A DNA stretch of 51,432 nt from Pirellulales bacterium (GCA_035533075.1 DATLUO010000219.1:1-51432); one strand, 5' to 3'. Positions 22,868 through 32,424 are shown, counted from the stretch's first letter. Program-made: numbers and translations. The notes: a model not told the origin generated them from the sequence alone.

Positions 22868-25372
22868 TTAATGGTTGAACACAAACTCGCGTGAATTCAA
22901 AACGGCCCAGAAGACGTCTTCCAACGCCTTCTGCGGCTCCTTCTCTTCGGCCACGGCGGCTTTGACCTTCGCCAGCTCGTCGGGCGTCGGCTTGCGCGTG
23001 AGGCAACGGACGTAGATCGACTCGATCGCCTGGTCCGGCGTCTTGCCTTCCTTCAGCGACCGTTGAATCAACCCGCCGTTGCGGATCTTGCCTTCGATCG
23101 TGTCGCCGTTGAGCATGTGCAACGACTGCGACAGGTTCGGCTCCGTCTTGACCTCGCACGAGCAGACCGTGTTGCGCGTCGAACGGCCGAACGTGTTCAA
23201 GAAGTAGGTGCTGCGGCTGCCGTCGGCAATTTGCACTGCCCGTGAGCCGAGCGGCAGGCCGGGGAATTTGTCTTTGGCATCGGTGGCTTGGCTGATGCAA
23301 TCGAGCAGGTTTTCGGCCCGAACCCGGCGGATGCGGGAGTGGGCGAAGTTCAGCTCGTCCGATTCGTTGCTGGCGTTGCGCTCGCTGGCCCGCTGATACG
23401 TCTTCGAGTTGCAGATGTCGCGCACGAGCTGCTTGAAGTCGTAGTTGTAACCGGTCAGCTTGTCGCCCAGGGCCTTGTAGAGTTCGGGGTTGCTGGGCGG
23501 ATTGCTGATCCGCACGTCGTCGACCGGATTGACGATGCCGATGCCAAAGAAGTGGTCCCAGACGCGGTTGGCCACGCTGGTGGCGAAGTACGGATTTTCG
23601 GGCGACGCCAGCCACTGGGCCAGCACTTGCCGGCGGTCTTGTCCTTTCACTTCCGGCTGCGGGCCGCCCAGGTATTTCGGCGGCATCACGCGGCCGTCGA
23701 CCGGGTGCTTCACTTCGCCGCCGCCGGAATTGAACACGATCGTCTCGCGGTAATCTTCGCCGCGCTTGCGGCCGATCTGCGAAAAGAACGCCGCAAAGCT
23801 GTAGTAGTCGTTCATCGTCCAGCGGTCGAACGGATGGTTGTGGCACTGGGCGCACTGCGTGCGGATGCCCATGAACACCTGGGCCACGTTCTCGGCCGTT
23901 TTCAGCGTATCGCGCTCGACCTCGAAGTAGTTCGTCGCCGGGGTCTTGAACGTGCCGCCGGTGGCTCCCAACAGATCCTGCACCATCTTGTTCAGCCGCA
24001 CGTTGTTCTGAATCTGCTGCGAGAGCCAGTTGGCGTAGAGATAGGCCGACTTGGCGCTCACCTGGTTCGTCGACCGGATCGTGAGCAGCTCGGCCCACTT
24101 CATGGCCCAGATTTCCGAGAACTCTTTCCGCTCCAAGAGCCGGTCGATCAGCTTGGCCCGCTTGGCCGGATCCTGGTCGGCGAGAAATTCGGCGTGTTCC
24201 TGCTCGGTGGGCAAGAGACCGGTGACGTCGATCGTCGCTCGCCGTAAGAAAACTTCGTCCGTGCAAAGCTCGCTGGGCAGAATGCGGAGCTTCTGCAGCT
24301 TGGCGTTGACGAGCTCGTCGATGTAATTGACCGGCGGATCGCTGGGCGGCGTGTACTGGATGTCCTTCGGCAACGCCAAAACCTGGCTGCCGACCGTATG
24401 CGTCTCGAAGCGGGCCATGACGAACGCTTCGCCGCGATTGGCCGCCGTCACCAGCCCGTCGGGCGTGATCGCCGCCGAGTTGTCGTTGTTCGTCAGGAAC
24501 ACGGCGAGATCCGTCACGTCGCGGTCGGTGCCGTCGGAATACTTGGCCCGCGCGATCATCTGCTGCGTCGCCCCCGCGCCTTCCAGCACGACCTGCTTGG
24601 GATACAGTTCAACATCGAGCACCTTTGCCACTTCACCGGCATCATAAGGCGCGCCCGCTTCGAGCCAGCGCAGCAGCGTGCGATAGTACTCGCTGTCGCG
24701 GTCGAAGCGTTTGCCGCCGGTGTGCTGCACGGTGCCGTCGATCTTCTCCATCAGCAAGCTTTCGGCCGGCAAGGCCAGGTTGATCCGTCGATAGCCCATT
24801 TCGTGCGTGATGCGAAAGTGGTCGCCGGCCGGATCAAAGCCGAAGAGCGAAATGCGGAAGCCGTCTTTGCCACGGGCTGCACCGTGGCAGCTTCCGGTGT
24901 TGCAGCCGGACCGCATGAAGACCGGCATCACGTCGAGTTGAAAGCTGATCGGCCGGTCGGCGGTGGCCTGCTTGACGGTGACGGGCACCGGCAACGTCTG
25001 GCCGTTGAAAGCGACTTCGAGCGTGGTCTGTCCGTCGGCTACGGGATAGAGCGTTGCGCCCTCGAGTTTGGCCAGGGCCGGATTCGCCAGTTTCGCTTGG
25101 GCCTGGCTTGTGACATCGAGCGTCACACCGTCGGCCCGCGTGGCCACCACGATGAACTTCTGGCGGTCGCGATTGGTGCTCAGTTCAACATCGGGCGGAA
25201 AGACCTCTACTTTCGCGATGGGGGCGTCGGCGGCGGCCGTGGAAACCAACACCGATGCGAGCACCAAACCAACGAGGGGAACTTGCAAATTGCGAAATGC
25301 AAATTGCGAATTGGCAATTGACCGCCGTACCGTCGACCGTATTCTTGCACCGCACGTAGCAGACAACGTCAT
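22868..25372 (-). CDS. DUF1549/DUF1553 planctomycete cytochrome-type protein with Ig-like domain
   Basis: From ATG 25372 (AAGGA about 9 bases upstream; the earlier ATG 25396 has a poorer site) the product has 834 residues. The N-terminal export segment includes repeat-encoded SIANSQFAFRNLQ and then VGLVLASVLVSTAAADA. An Ig-like (Big2-type) segment covers about 50-150. A heme-like motif SGCNTGSCHGAARGKDGF follows, then a second Ig-like stretch, DUF1549 (FLRRATIDVTGLLPTEQEHA, CAQCHNHPFDRWT with CxxCH) and DUF1553 (VANRVWDHFFGIGIVNPVDD, LTRKPTPDEL). The family is periplasmic and expanded in Planctomycetota with unknown reaction, often paired with DUF1501 as here. Confidence 0.93.
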   Translation of the reverse strand: MTLSATCGARIRSTVRRSIANSQFAFRNLQVPLVGLVLASVLVSTAAADAPIAKVEVFPPDVELSTNRDRQKFIVVATRADGVTLDVTSQAQAKLANPALAKLEGATLYPVADGQTTLEVAFNGQTLPVPVTVKQATADRPISFQLDVMPVFMRSGCNTGSCHGAARGKDGFRISLFGFDPAGDHFRITHEMGYRRINLALPAESLLMEKIDGTVQHTGGKRFDRDSEYYRTLLRWLEAGAPYDAGEVAKVLDVELYPKQVVLEGAGATQQMIARAKYSDGTDRDVTDLAVFLTNNDNSAAITPDGLVTAANRGEAFVMARFETHTVGSQVLALPKDIQYTPPSDPPVNYIDELVNAKLQKLRILPSELCTDEVFLRRATIDVTGLLPTEQEHAEFLADQDPAKRAKLIDRLLERKEFSEIWAMKWAELLTIRSTNQVSAKSAYLYANWLSQQIQNNVRLNKMVQDLLGATGGTFKTPATNYFEVERDTLKTAENVAQVFMGIRTQCAQCHNHPFDRWTMNDYYSFAAFFSQIGRKRGEDYRETIVFNSGGGEVKHPVDGRVMPPKYLGGPQPEVKGQDRRQVLAQWLASPENPYFATSVANRVWDHFFGIGIVNPVDDVRISNPPSNPELYKALGDKLTGYNYDFKQLVRDICNSKTYQRASERNASNESDELNFAHSRIRRVRAENLLDCISQATDAKDKFPGLPLGSRAVQIADGSRSTYFLNTFGRSTRNTVCSCEVKTEPNLSQSLHMLNGDTIEGKIRNGGLIQRSLKEGKTPDQAIESIYVRCLTRKPTPDELAKVKAAVAEEKEPQKALEDVFWAVLNSREFVFNH
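25282..25320. repeat. AATTGC-type repeat in the N-terminal coding region
   Basis: Tandem variants of GCAAATTGC / GCGAATTGGC encode IANSQFAFRNLQ of the DUF1549/1553 protein, just before its hydrophobic export core. Confidence 0.8.
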
Positions 25373-25419
25373 CGCGACAGATCCTTTGTTAACCATCCAA
25401 GCATCGTCGCCCCTTTACC

Positions 25420-25459
25420 AATTTCAAATCTGCAATTTGCAATTCGCAATTCGCAATTT
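25420..25459. repeat. AATTGC-type repeat, intergenic
   Basis: Tandem GCAATTTGCAATTC-like units fill the spacer between the DUF1549/1553 gene and the PPC-domain gene. Confidence 0.85.
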
Positions 25460-25464
25460 CCCCC

Positions 25465-27954
25465 TTACTGGCCGCCGCCGCCGGCTCCGGCCGCTGCCTC
25501 GGGCTTCTGCCCCGATTTCAGCGCCTTCTCGCGCTCCAGCCGCAACTGCTCCAGCCGCGTGAGCCGCTTTTCGGGCGGCTTCTCTGGCTGAGGCGCGGCG
25601 GCCACCGCCGTCGGCATCGGCGCGGGAGCGGTGGGCTTGGGCGGTAGCGGCGTGTCAATCCGCAATTCGCCCCCGCCCAGGTTGTGTACGATCGGTTCGC
25701 CGTTGGCCATCACGGTCGCACGGCAAAGCAACGTCTTATGACGGCCCGCCGGCGATTTGGCGGTGGTCTTCACGTGGAAGACGAGTTCCGTCGCGTCCTT
25801 GGTGAGCTTGGTCGGCTCGGTCGTTACTTCGAACGGCGTGCCCAACAACTCAACGACGGCCTCGCCTTCGAACGCCTTGTTGTTCTCGACCTTCACCACC
25901 ACGTCGGTTTCCTGGCCCTGCTCGCAGGCCGTGGCATTGAAGGCGAACTTCACGTAAGGCTCGGCCACTTCGAGATTGGCGAGTTGCGTCGAGGCCATGA
26001 TGCCTTCGTCGCCCACATTCGACCGGCCAATCACGGCGATCTTCCAGTGCCGGATTTCCGCCCCGCCGTTGGCCGTGAGCGGAATGACCGCTTCGTTCTC
26101 GTTCTCGGCGATCTTGATGTCGCCCGACGAGCCGACGCCCGGCGGGTTGTAAAGCATGCGAATGGCAATCGGCGCCGTAAAGCCTTCTTTGCGTTTGGCC
26201 ACCACTTTCAGGCCCATCGAGCCGTTGCGGACCAGCGGCACCTTTGGCTCGACAACGTCGATGGTAAACGGTGCTTCAGCAGTGATCGCCGTGGCCATGC
26301 GGTGTGCGGTATGGCCCCACACCATGATGTTGTTCTGGCCTCGCACCAACCCAGTGACCTGCTCGACGTGCCCCTCGACTGGAATTTTCGAGTCGGTCGG
26401 TCGGCCAATCACATCCACCAGTGCTCCGGCCAAAGTCGCACCGGGCGCCGCCGTGAACAGCACCGGCACCTGGCTCTGGTTGGCCGCCATGGGCACGGTT
26501 TCGAACGTCAGGCCGGCCGGCAGGTCTTTCATGTCGAGCAGCAACTCGCCGCCAAAATCTTTCCGCTGAGCGCTGACCAGAATCGCCATGCGATTGCCCT
26601 GCGGTACGCTGGTGGTAATGTCGAAATACTGCCTGCGTTCGGGCAAGCCCATGGTGAGCCTGGGGTGTACCGGCTCGAGTTGCACGCGATAGGCGTAATC
26701 GACGCGGCCTTTGTTCAGGTGATCGCGCACGCTGACCAGATAGTTGCCGTCGGCGGGCGGGTTGAATCGCAGATAGCTGTCGGGTCCGCCGCTGTCGTCG
26801 TTGCCCGCCACCGTTCCGCCGTCTTCGCGGTGAATGTACAGGACCGGATCAAGTTGCGAACGAATTCCGCGGCCAAGCACATGGATGTCGAGTTGCTGGC
26901 CTTTCTTGGCGGCGAACTTGAAGAAGTCGATATCGCCGTCCTTTTCAATCACGCCGTTGAGAGCGGCGGGCGTTTCGAACACGGGTGCGTTGACCGGTGC
27001 GTCGTTCGGCTCGACTTCCATCACGTTGGTCAGGCCATCGAGCACGAAGGCGTTCGGCGAAGGAGAAATGCCCTTGTCGTCCTTGGCAAACAGGCCGAAA
27101 GGCACCGTCGCGTCGACCGGGACGACATAGTTCTCGCTTCGCTCACCGAGCATGTCGCCGAGCCATCGCAGGGCAACCGTCTCACCCGGCTTGCCGCCGG
27201 CAGGAATCGCGGCGGTCGGCCGCGGGAAGCGTCCGACGTGCAAGCGATAGGTGCAGGCGCCGTTGCCGCCAAACGCGCTCTCGCGGACCATGATCGTATA
27301 CTGGCCGTCATCGGGAGCGACGATCGACACCACGCCGTCTTGCCAGACCAAAGCCGCGTCGTCGCAGGCGGTCAGCTCGAAGCGGTTCTTGTCGAGGACC
27401 GACAGCACCGGATCGAAGAAAAAGTTGCCCAAGCGGATGCCTTCGATCTCGGCCGTGATCCGCTCGCCTTTCTTGGCCTCGACGAGGTAATAGTCGACGT
27501 CTTCGTTGTTCACGAAACCGTTGACCGTGACGTCGAGGTTGATCTTTTGCGGCGTGGCGAACTCGCTGTTCGGCTCGACCTCGGCGACTTCGGGCATGGC
27601 GCCCACGCTGAAGGTGCGCAGGTTGCTGATGCCCGTGGCCGTGCGCATCCGCATGGCGTGAATGCCGATGCGGCAATCCGGAGCGATTTGCAGCCGCGTT
27701 TTGACGGCCTTTTCGTTGCCGGCTTCGAGGCTCAGGACTTTGATGCCCGGATAATAGAGCATGATTTCCTGAGCGTCTTCGAGATCGTCGCCGTTGAAGG
27801 ACACGTCGATTTCGGTTCCCCGCTGCGCGCCGTAGGGTGCAATGCCATTCAACCGCGGCCCGCCGAACCCCCGCCGCCGCTGTGCCAGCGCGACGTTGGA
27901 TGCCAGCAGAACCGCCAAACCGACGACAACGACTCGATGGACTGTGGAAGTCAT
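25465..27954 (-). CDS. Pre-peptidase C-terminal (PPC) domain secreted protein
   Basis: From ATG 27954 (upstream codons to 27981 are repeat-derived and start with TTG) the product has 829 residues. It starts with a signal peptide (VVVVGLAVLLASNVALAQ). Two PPC-type beta domains are visible: VEPNSEFATPQKINLDVTVN with DVDYYLVEAKKGERITAEIE, and VEPNDAPVNAPVFETPAALN with DIDFFKFAAKKGQQLDIHVL and YLRFNPPADGNYLVSVRDHL. Further beta-rich segments follow, and the tail is proline- and glycine-rich and charged. PPC domains are beta-sandwich modules of secreted proteins; no catalytic domain is evident. It lies between DUF1501 and DUF1549/1553 genes in the same orientation, a common planctomycete trio. Confidence 0.85.
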   Translation of the reverse strand: MTSTVHRVVVVGLAVLLASNVALAQRRRGFGGPRLNGIAPYGAQRGTEIDVSFNGDDLEDAQEIMLYYPGIKVLSLEAGNEKAVKTRLQIAPDCRIGIHAMRMRTATGISNLRTFSVGAMPEVAEVEPNSEFATPQKINLDVTVNGFVNNEDVDYYLVEAKKGERITAEIEGIRLGNFFFDPVLSVLDKNRFELTACDDAALVWQDGVVSIVAPDDGQYTIMVRESAFGGNGACTYRLHVGRFPRPTAAIPAGGKPGETVALRWLGDMLGERSENYVVPVDATVPFGLFAKDDKGISPSPNAFVLDGLTNVMEVEPNDAPVNAPVFETPAALNGVIEKDGDIDFFKFAAKKGQQLDIHVLGRGIRSQLDPVLYIHREDGGTVAGNDDSGGPDSYLRFNPPADGNYLVSVRDHLNKGRVDYAYRVQLEPVHPRLTMGLPERRQYFDITTSVPQGNRMAILVSAQRKDFGGELLLDMKDLPAGLTFETVPMAANQSQVPVLFTAAPGATLAGALVDVIGRPTDSKIPVEGHVEQVTGLVRGQNNIMVWGHTAHRMATAITAEAPFTIDVVEPKVPLVRNGSMGLKVVAKRKEGFTAPIAIRMLYNPPGVGSSGDIKIAENENEAVIPLTANGGAEIRHWKIAVIGRSNVGDEGIMASTQLANLEVAEPYVKFAFNATACEQGQETDVVVKVENNKAFEGEAVVELLGTPFEVTTEPTKLTKDATELVFHVKTTAKSPAGRHKTLLCRATVMANGEPIVHNLGGGELRIDTPLPPKPTAPAPMPTAVAAAPQPEKPPEKRLTRLEQLRLEREKALKSGQKPEAAAGAGGGGQ

Positions 27955-27965
27955 AATCTCGTGTT

Positions 27966-27997
27966 CCAATCCAAAATCCAAAATCGAAAATCCAAAA
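27966..27997. repeat. CCAAAATC-type dispersed repeat
   Basis: Four variants of (A)TCCAAAATC lie just upstream of the PPC gene start on the minus strand, where the ribosome-binding site would be expected. Confidence 0.85.
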
Positions 27998-28003
27998 CGG
28001 AAC

Positions 28004-28038
28004 GGTGGGCCAGCGCTCGCAAGCTCGCTGGTCCCACC
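28004..28038. repeat. GGTGGGCCAGCG palindromic element
   Basis: GGTGGGCCAGCG and CGCTGGTCCCACC are inverted arms around a short loop, in the spacer after the DUF1501 gene. It is a REP-like element next to the CCAAAATC repeat. Confidence 0.75.
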
Positions 28039-28046
28039 CTACATAA

Positions 28047-29348
28047 TTACGCGAGCAGCCCCTTGCGCACCTTGCCGCCGTCGACGATCTCGATCGGCCG
28101 GTTGCCGGGGGCCATCAGCTCTTTGTCGGCGATGATGCCGAGTTGGTGGTACACGGTCGTCGCCAGATCGGCAGGTCCGATCTCGTCTTCTTCCGGCTCG
28201 CTGGCGGTCGAATTCGACGAGCCGAAGATCGAGCCGCGCTTGATGCCGCCGCCCGCCAACACCACGCTGAACACCTTCGGCCAGTGGTCGCGGCCGGCGT
28301 TCTGGTTGATCTTCGGCGTGCGGCCGAACTCCGACGACACCATCACCAGCGTGTCGTTCAACAGGCCGGCGCGGTCGAGATCGGCAATCAGGGCCGAAAA
28401 CGCCTGGTCGAAGGCGGGCATCTGGTTCCGCATGCTCTGCGTGATGGCGTTGTGCATGTCCCAGCCGCCGTAGGTGAGCGTGACGAAACGCACGCCCGCG
28501 GCCACCAGCCGCCGGGCCATCAGCATCCGCTGCCCGGCCTGATTGCGGCCGTATTCGTCGCGGACGCTGGGCGATTCGGCGTCGATGTTGAACGCCTCAC
28601 GGGCCTGCTGCGAGCTGACCAGGCTGTAGGCCCGATCATAAAACGTGTCCATCGCCGTCAAAGCGTCGGACTTTTCCTTCTTGGCGAAGTAATCGTTCAC
28701 GGCCTCCAGCGCCGAGCGACGGCGGCTGAAGCGGGCTTCATCGACACCCCCTTGCGTCGCCAGATCGAGCACCTTGAAGCCGTTGTTGGCCGGATCGGAG
28801 CCGAGGCTGAACGGGGCGAACGACGAGCTGAGGTAGCCCGTGCTGGCGAATTCGTTCGGCACGTTGGGAATGCAAACGTAGGGCGGCAGATTGTTCCGCG
28901 GGCCGTACTCGTGGCTCACCACGCTGCCCATGCTGGGGAACACCAACGCCGGGCTGGGCCGATAGCCGGTGAACATGTTGTGGGTGCCGCGCTCGTGGGC
29001 GGCCTCGCCGTGCGACATCGAGCGGACCACGGTGATCTTGTCGGCGATGGCCGCGGTCTTAGGCAGCACCTCGCAAAACTCGGCCCCCGGAATCTTAGTG
29101 GGAATCGGTTTCATCTCGCCGCGGTATTCCAGCGGGGAGAAGGGCTTCGGATCGAACGACTCCTGCTGGGCCATGCCACCCGGCAGAAAAATATGTATCA
29201 CGCTCTTGGCCTTGGCCTCGATGAAGTCGTAATTCTTTTGTTCCGCCTTGGCCTCCTGAAGTCGAAAGAAATCCGCCAGCGACAGTCCGATGCCACTCAC
29301 GGCACCCACGGTCAAAAATCCACGTCGGCCGACGCGATCGGTAAGCAT
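28047..29348 (-). CDS. DUF1501 domain-containing secreted protein
   Basis: From ATG 29348, preceded by GAGGAGAA, the product has 433 residues. The N-terminus has a twin-arginine-like signal (RVGRRGFLTVGAVSGIGLSL). The body shows DUF1501 (alkaline-phosphatase-like fold) signatures: KSVIHIFLPGGMAQQESFDP, SMSHGEAAHERGTHNMFTGY, RFVTLTYGGWDMHNAI, LVMVSSEFGRTPKINQNAGR and RDHWPKVFSVVLAGGGIKRG. It heads the operon with the PPC and DUF1549/1553 genes. The family is thought to act in the periplasm on sulfated or phosphorylated compounds, which is not demonstrated. The longer frame upstream to 29675 has no protein-like sequence. Confidence 0.93.
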   Translation of the reverse strand: MLTDRVGRRGFLTVGAVSGIGLSLADFFRLQEAKAEQKNYDFIEAKAKSVIHIFLPGGMAQQESFDPKPFSPLEYRGEMKPIPTKIPGAEFCEVLPKTAAIADKITVVRSMSHGEAAHERGTHNMFTGYRPSPALVFPSMGSVVSHEYGPRNNLPPYVCIPNVPNEFASTGYLSSSFAPFSLGSDPANNGFKVLDLATQGGVDEARFSRRRSALEAVNDYFAKKEKSDALTAMDTFYDRAYSLVSSQQAREAFNIDAESPSVRDEYGRNQAGQRMLMARRLVAAGVRFVTLTYGGWDMHNAITQSMRNQMPAFDQAFSALIADLDRAGLLNDTLVMVSSEFGRTPKINQNAGRDHWPKVFSVVLAGGGIKRGSIFGSSNSTASEPEEDEIGPADLATTVYHQLGIIADKELMAPGNRPIEIVDGGKVRKGLLA

Positions 29349-29667
29349 GCAACTTCTCCTCGATAGGGGTTGAAAAGCGGTTTGGTTCAGGGCGGGCATT
29401 CGGTTCCACGGGCGGCCGCGGTGCGGCAAAAGGCCCGGAAAACGCGAAACTTGGACTACTTCATCCGCAGGCCGGGGTGGGGCGCCTCTCGGCCTCTCTC
29501 TTCGGGAGGCGGCACGAGCGGCGTATCCGGCTGTCGGCAGATGCGGGGTGTGCGTTGGCATCTGCCCAGGCAGGTCTCTGGCATTCGTTCTTGGGCAAAC
29601 CAGCCCTAACCCATCAACGAATACCAAGCTGACGATACCCGGTGTCGAAGCGAATGTCAAAGAGATT
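29349..29667. other. Intergenic region without a gene
   Basis: This 319-base stretch lies between endonuclease IV and the DUF1501 gene, both on the minus strand. I see no credible coding frame and no repeat family member; it presumably holds the operon promoter, but no convincing -35/-10 pair was found. Confidence 0.5.
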
Positions 29668-30528
29668 TTATTCAACCAGCCCCCGCAACGTCCGCAGATT
29701 CAGCACGTCGAGCTCTTCGCCGTCGACGATCCCCTTGGGCGTTTCCAGATACATCGGCACCTGCTGAAACCGCTCGTCGTTGAGCAAATGCCGGAACGGT
29801 TCCAGGCCCAGCTTTCCCCGGCCGATGTGCTCGTGGCGGTCGACGCGCGAGCCGAGCTCGCGTTTGCTGTCGTTGAGGTGAAACGCCTTCACCCGTTCCA
29901 GCCCCACGAGGGCGGCAAGCTGCTTCATGGTGGCCCGATACTGGCGGAGCGTGTGCAGCGGGTAGCCGGCCGCGAAGATGTGGCAGGTGTCGACGCAGAC
30001 GCCGAGCCGTTCGGGCTGCTTCACGCCGTCGAGAACCGCCGCAAGCTGCTCGAAGCGATGGCCGAGGCAGCTTCCCTGGCCGGCGGTCGTTTCCAGCAGG
30101 ATGCGCACCTGAACCCCGCGCGTCTGGCGGTGGATTTTATTCAGCGCCGAGACGACCCGCCGCAGCCCTTGCTTTTCGCCGCTGTCGACGCACGCGCCGG
30201 GGTGCGTCACCACGTAGGCCAGGCCCAACAGCTCTGCCCGCTGGATTTCGACGACGAACGCCTCGATGCTGCGCCGCCAGAGCACTTCGTCGGGGCTGGC
30301 GAGATTGATCAGATACGAGTTGTGGGCGATCGGATGTCCGATGGTCAACGCCGAGAGCGTCGAGCGGAACTTGACCGCTTCGTCTTCCAGGATCGGCTTG
30401 GCCCGCCATTGGTTGCTGTTCTTGGTGAATACCTGAAGGCAATCGCAGCCGCAACGATGGGCGATCTCGATGGCCTTGTAGTATCCGCCGGCAATCGACG
30501 TGTGCGATCCGAGAATAGGCATCTTCAA
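29668..30528 (-). CDS. nfo: Endonuclease IV (AP endonuclease)
   Basis: The product (286 residues; a second start two codons in is equally good) matches Nfo, the zinc-dependent apurinic/apyrimidinic endonuclease of base-excision repair. The metal-ligand motifs occur in order: LGSHTSIAGG, AHNSYLINLASP, VVTHPGACVDSG, LLETTAGQGSCLG, CVDTCHIFAAGY, AFHLNDSKRELGSRVDRHEH and PMYLETPKG. Length is normal. It is preceded by a 261-base spacer and probably transcribed alone. Confidence 0.95.
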   Translation of the reverse strand: MKMPILGSHTSIAGGYYKAIEIAHRCGCDCLQVFTKNSNQWRAKPILEDEAVKFRSTLSALTIGHPIAHNSYLINLASPDEVLWRRSIEAFVVEIQRAELLGLAYVVTHPGACVDSGEKQGLRRVVSALNKIHRQTRGVQVRILLETTAGQGSCLGHRFEQLAAVLDGVKQPERLGVCVDTCHIFAAGYPLHTLRQYRATMKQLAALVGLERVKAFHLNDSKRELGSRVDRHEHIGRGKLGLEPFRHLLNDERFQQVPMYLETPKGIVDGEELDVLNLRTLRGLVE

Positions 30529-30789
30529 CTCGCTTATCTGACCGTTTGTTCGCCCGACCCAGCGGGACCGCTAAAGACCACGGTTCATTTTAGCGGTTCC
30601 TGCCGGAAACAGCCGCCAGCCCCGGCACCAAAAAATCAACCGACCCATCAGGGAGCGCTTGCATTGCGCGCCTGCAAGCGTTAGATTGACGGCGTCGGCC
30701 AATCGCCGACCGCCCAGTCCAGATACCTGCCCCGTCTGCGACTGGGTTTTTCTTGCGCCGTTGCGAACGCCAAGGAAAGGACCAGAACC

Positions 30790-31569
30790 GTGCCAAAAAA
30801 GCCAAGCCGAGCATCGAAGCGGCCAGCCTCGATCCGCTGGGAGTTCGAGCCAGACATCCCCACGCACGACTTTTTCGAAGGCGGATCCCTGGATGACTTG
30901 GGGAACCTTGACGAAGCCGTCGATGGCTTCGTCTGGTGGTTGGAAAAGGGTTATTTTATGATCTGGGAGGCGGTCGTCTGTGAAGAGCAGGACATCCCCC
31001 TCACGCCCAGGCAGAAGAAGATGTTGGGCGGCCTGCTGAACTTCAATGATGTTGGAGACGATGAAACCCTTTACATCGACGAAATCCCCCGGCCCAGCGA
31101 ACCCTGGCACGTCATCCTCAACAAGATCGTGCCTCACCTGCTGATCGAGCCATTTCGCACTTTTGACGGTCACGAGCAGGTGCAATGCGATGGCTGGAAC
31201 CGGATTGCGACCGCCCTGCGAGAGCATGGGCTGGGCCTTTCTTTGCCTCCCGGCGTGGAATCTTGGGAGGCATTGGTTCCGGTGGAGTTGCGGCACAAAC
31301 TCTGGCTGCAATCGTGCTTCAACAGCCTCGACGGCTTGGGACAGGATGCGAGCCTGACCCTGAAAAACCCTGGAGAGCATTACCTGGTGGACTGGTGCGT
31401 CAAACGCTTGCGGGAATGCAAAGAGAGCGTCGCCTACTTCGGTCTCACCCTTGAATCGCTGCTCAACCGGCTTGTGTTGCCCGTGCAGGACCAGCCGATC
31501 TTCTTGAAAATGATGCAGGACAAGCTCGGCCTGAGTTCGGACCACGAACAAATCGCCGGCCGGCTTTAG
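30790..31569 (+). CDS. Hypothetical protein, 259 residues
   Basis: Start is GTG 30790 with AAGGAAAGGA shortly upstream. The product is soluble, acidic and tryptophan-rich (DEAVDGFVWWLEKGYFMIWE, RPSEPWHVILNKIVPHLLIE, FDGHEQVQCDGWNRIATALR). There is no signal peptide, membrane span or recognised domain. Composition and codon use look like a real gene, and the opposite-strand frame (30571-31599) is its shadow. It stands alone between nfo and the DUF1080-like gene. Function unknown. Confidence 0.75.
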   Translation: MPKKPSRASKRPASIRWEFEPDIPTHDFFEGGSLDDLGNLDEAVDGFVWWLEKGYFMIWEAVVCEEQDIPLTPRQKKMLGGLLNFNDVGDDETLYIDEIPRPSEPWHVILNKIVPHLLIEPFRTFDGHEQVQCDGWNRIATALREHGLGLSLPPGVESWEALVPVELRHKLWLQSCFNSLDGLGQDASLTLKNPGEHYLVDWCVKRLRECKESVAYFGLTLESLLNRLVLPVQDQPIFLKMMQDKLGLSSDHEQIAGRL

Positions 31570-31680
31570 CGTTGAAGTGGGCGTCGTGGGGGCAATCACC
31601 CCGCAGTCATTGCCGCCAGTCCATTCGATTCGCTCCTTCGCCTGATTGACCGTTCAGCGACGACCGTGCGTTCCGGGCCG

Positions 31681-32295
31681 TCAAAAGTCGCCCGACACCG
31701 TCAGGTCGTCGAAATAGGTGCGGGCGTCGGCTTTCGTCCACAGGCCGATACGCCCGGCATCGGCGAACGTCGTGTCTTCGGCGTCGAGATACCGTTTGCC
31801 ATCGTAGTAGCAATCGATCCCGTCGCCGCGCATGGTGACGCGGAGGGTGTGCCAGCCGTCGGTGTGCTTGATGTCACGGCTGTCGAGCAGCGTCCGCTTG
31901 CCGGCGACAACGTGATAGAGACGGAAGTTGTTCTCCAGCGGGTTATAGCGGCAGATGTAGTAGTTGTCTTTGTCCTTGGCCCGCCAGACCAGTCCGCCGC
32001 CGCGGTCGTCGTCGCCCGACACCGCTTTGAAGCGCACGCTCAGATCGACGTCTTGCACCTCGAAGCCGTCGACGAGCACCACGTTAAAAACCTTGTCGGG
32101 GTTCTTCGCCGACTGGAAGAGCACTTTGCCGCGGTCGACGAGGGCGGTTTTCCATTCGCCGACTTCCTCGCGAAAACCGCGCGGCACGGTGCCCGGCGCG
32201 TCGTCTTCGAATGTCCACGTCTGTTTCGCCTCCGCGGCCGCCAGGAATCCAGCAGTCAAGCAACAAGCAATGGCCAAGAACCTTCGTGCAACCAT
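31681..32295 (-). CDS. Secreted DUF1080-like (LamG/concanavalin-fold) protein
   Basis: From ATG 32295 (GGAG 9 bases upstream) the product has 204 residues with a signal peptide (FLAIACCLTAGFLAAAEA). The mature part has the jelly-roll hallmarks of DUF1080/3-keto-disaccharide hydrolase relatives: VLFQSAKNPDKVFNVVLVDG, VQDVDLSVRFKAVSGDDDRG, GLVWRAKDKDNYYICRYNPL, DGWHTLRVTMRGDGIDCYYD and RIGLWTKADARTYFDDLTV. It is shorter than full-length family members, so a carbohydrate-binding rather than catalytic role is possible. Confidence 0.8.
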   Translation of the reverse strand: MVARRFLAIACCLTAGFLAAAEAKQTWTFEDDAPGTVPRGFREEVGEWKTALVDRGKVLFQSAKNPDKVFNVVLVDGFEVQDVDLSVRFKAVSGDDDRGGGLVWRAKDKDNYYICRYNPLENNFRLYHVVAGKRTLLDSRDIKHTDGWHTLRVTMRGDGIDCYYDGKRYLDAEDTTFADAGRIGLWTKADARTYFDDLTVSGDF

Positions 32296-32330
32296 CGTGA
32301 GTTTCTCCAACGGCAATCATTTGCGGCCGG

Positions 32331-32424
32331 CTCTGTAGAGAACGCCCTCCGTGGTGTTCCGCGAAGACCGGCACGGCGCCAACCGTCGTGCGGCGGAACG
32401 CCACGGAGGGCGTTCCCTACAGAG
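32331..32424. repeat. Palindromic repeat element, intergenic copy
   Basis: Arms 32331-32362 and 32393-32424 are near-perfect inverted copies with the same core as the element inside the kinase gene at 9071-9161. The spacer sequences differ, so only the arms are conserved. Confidence 0.88.

Noticed and set aside
25684-28473. 929-residue plus-strand open frame opposite the PPC and DUF1501 genes
   Set aside because: It is the complement of well-supported coding sequence; its translation is rich in His/Arg/Val without domain motifs, a typical shadow in GC-rich DNA.
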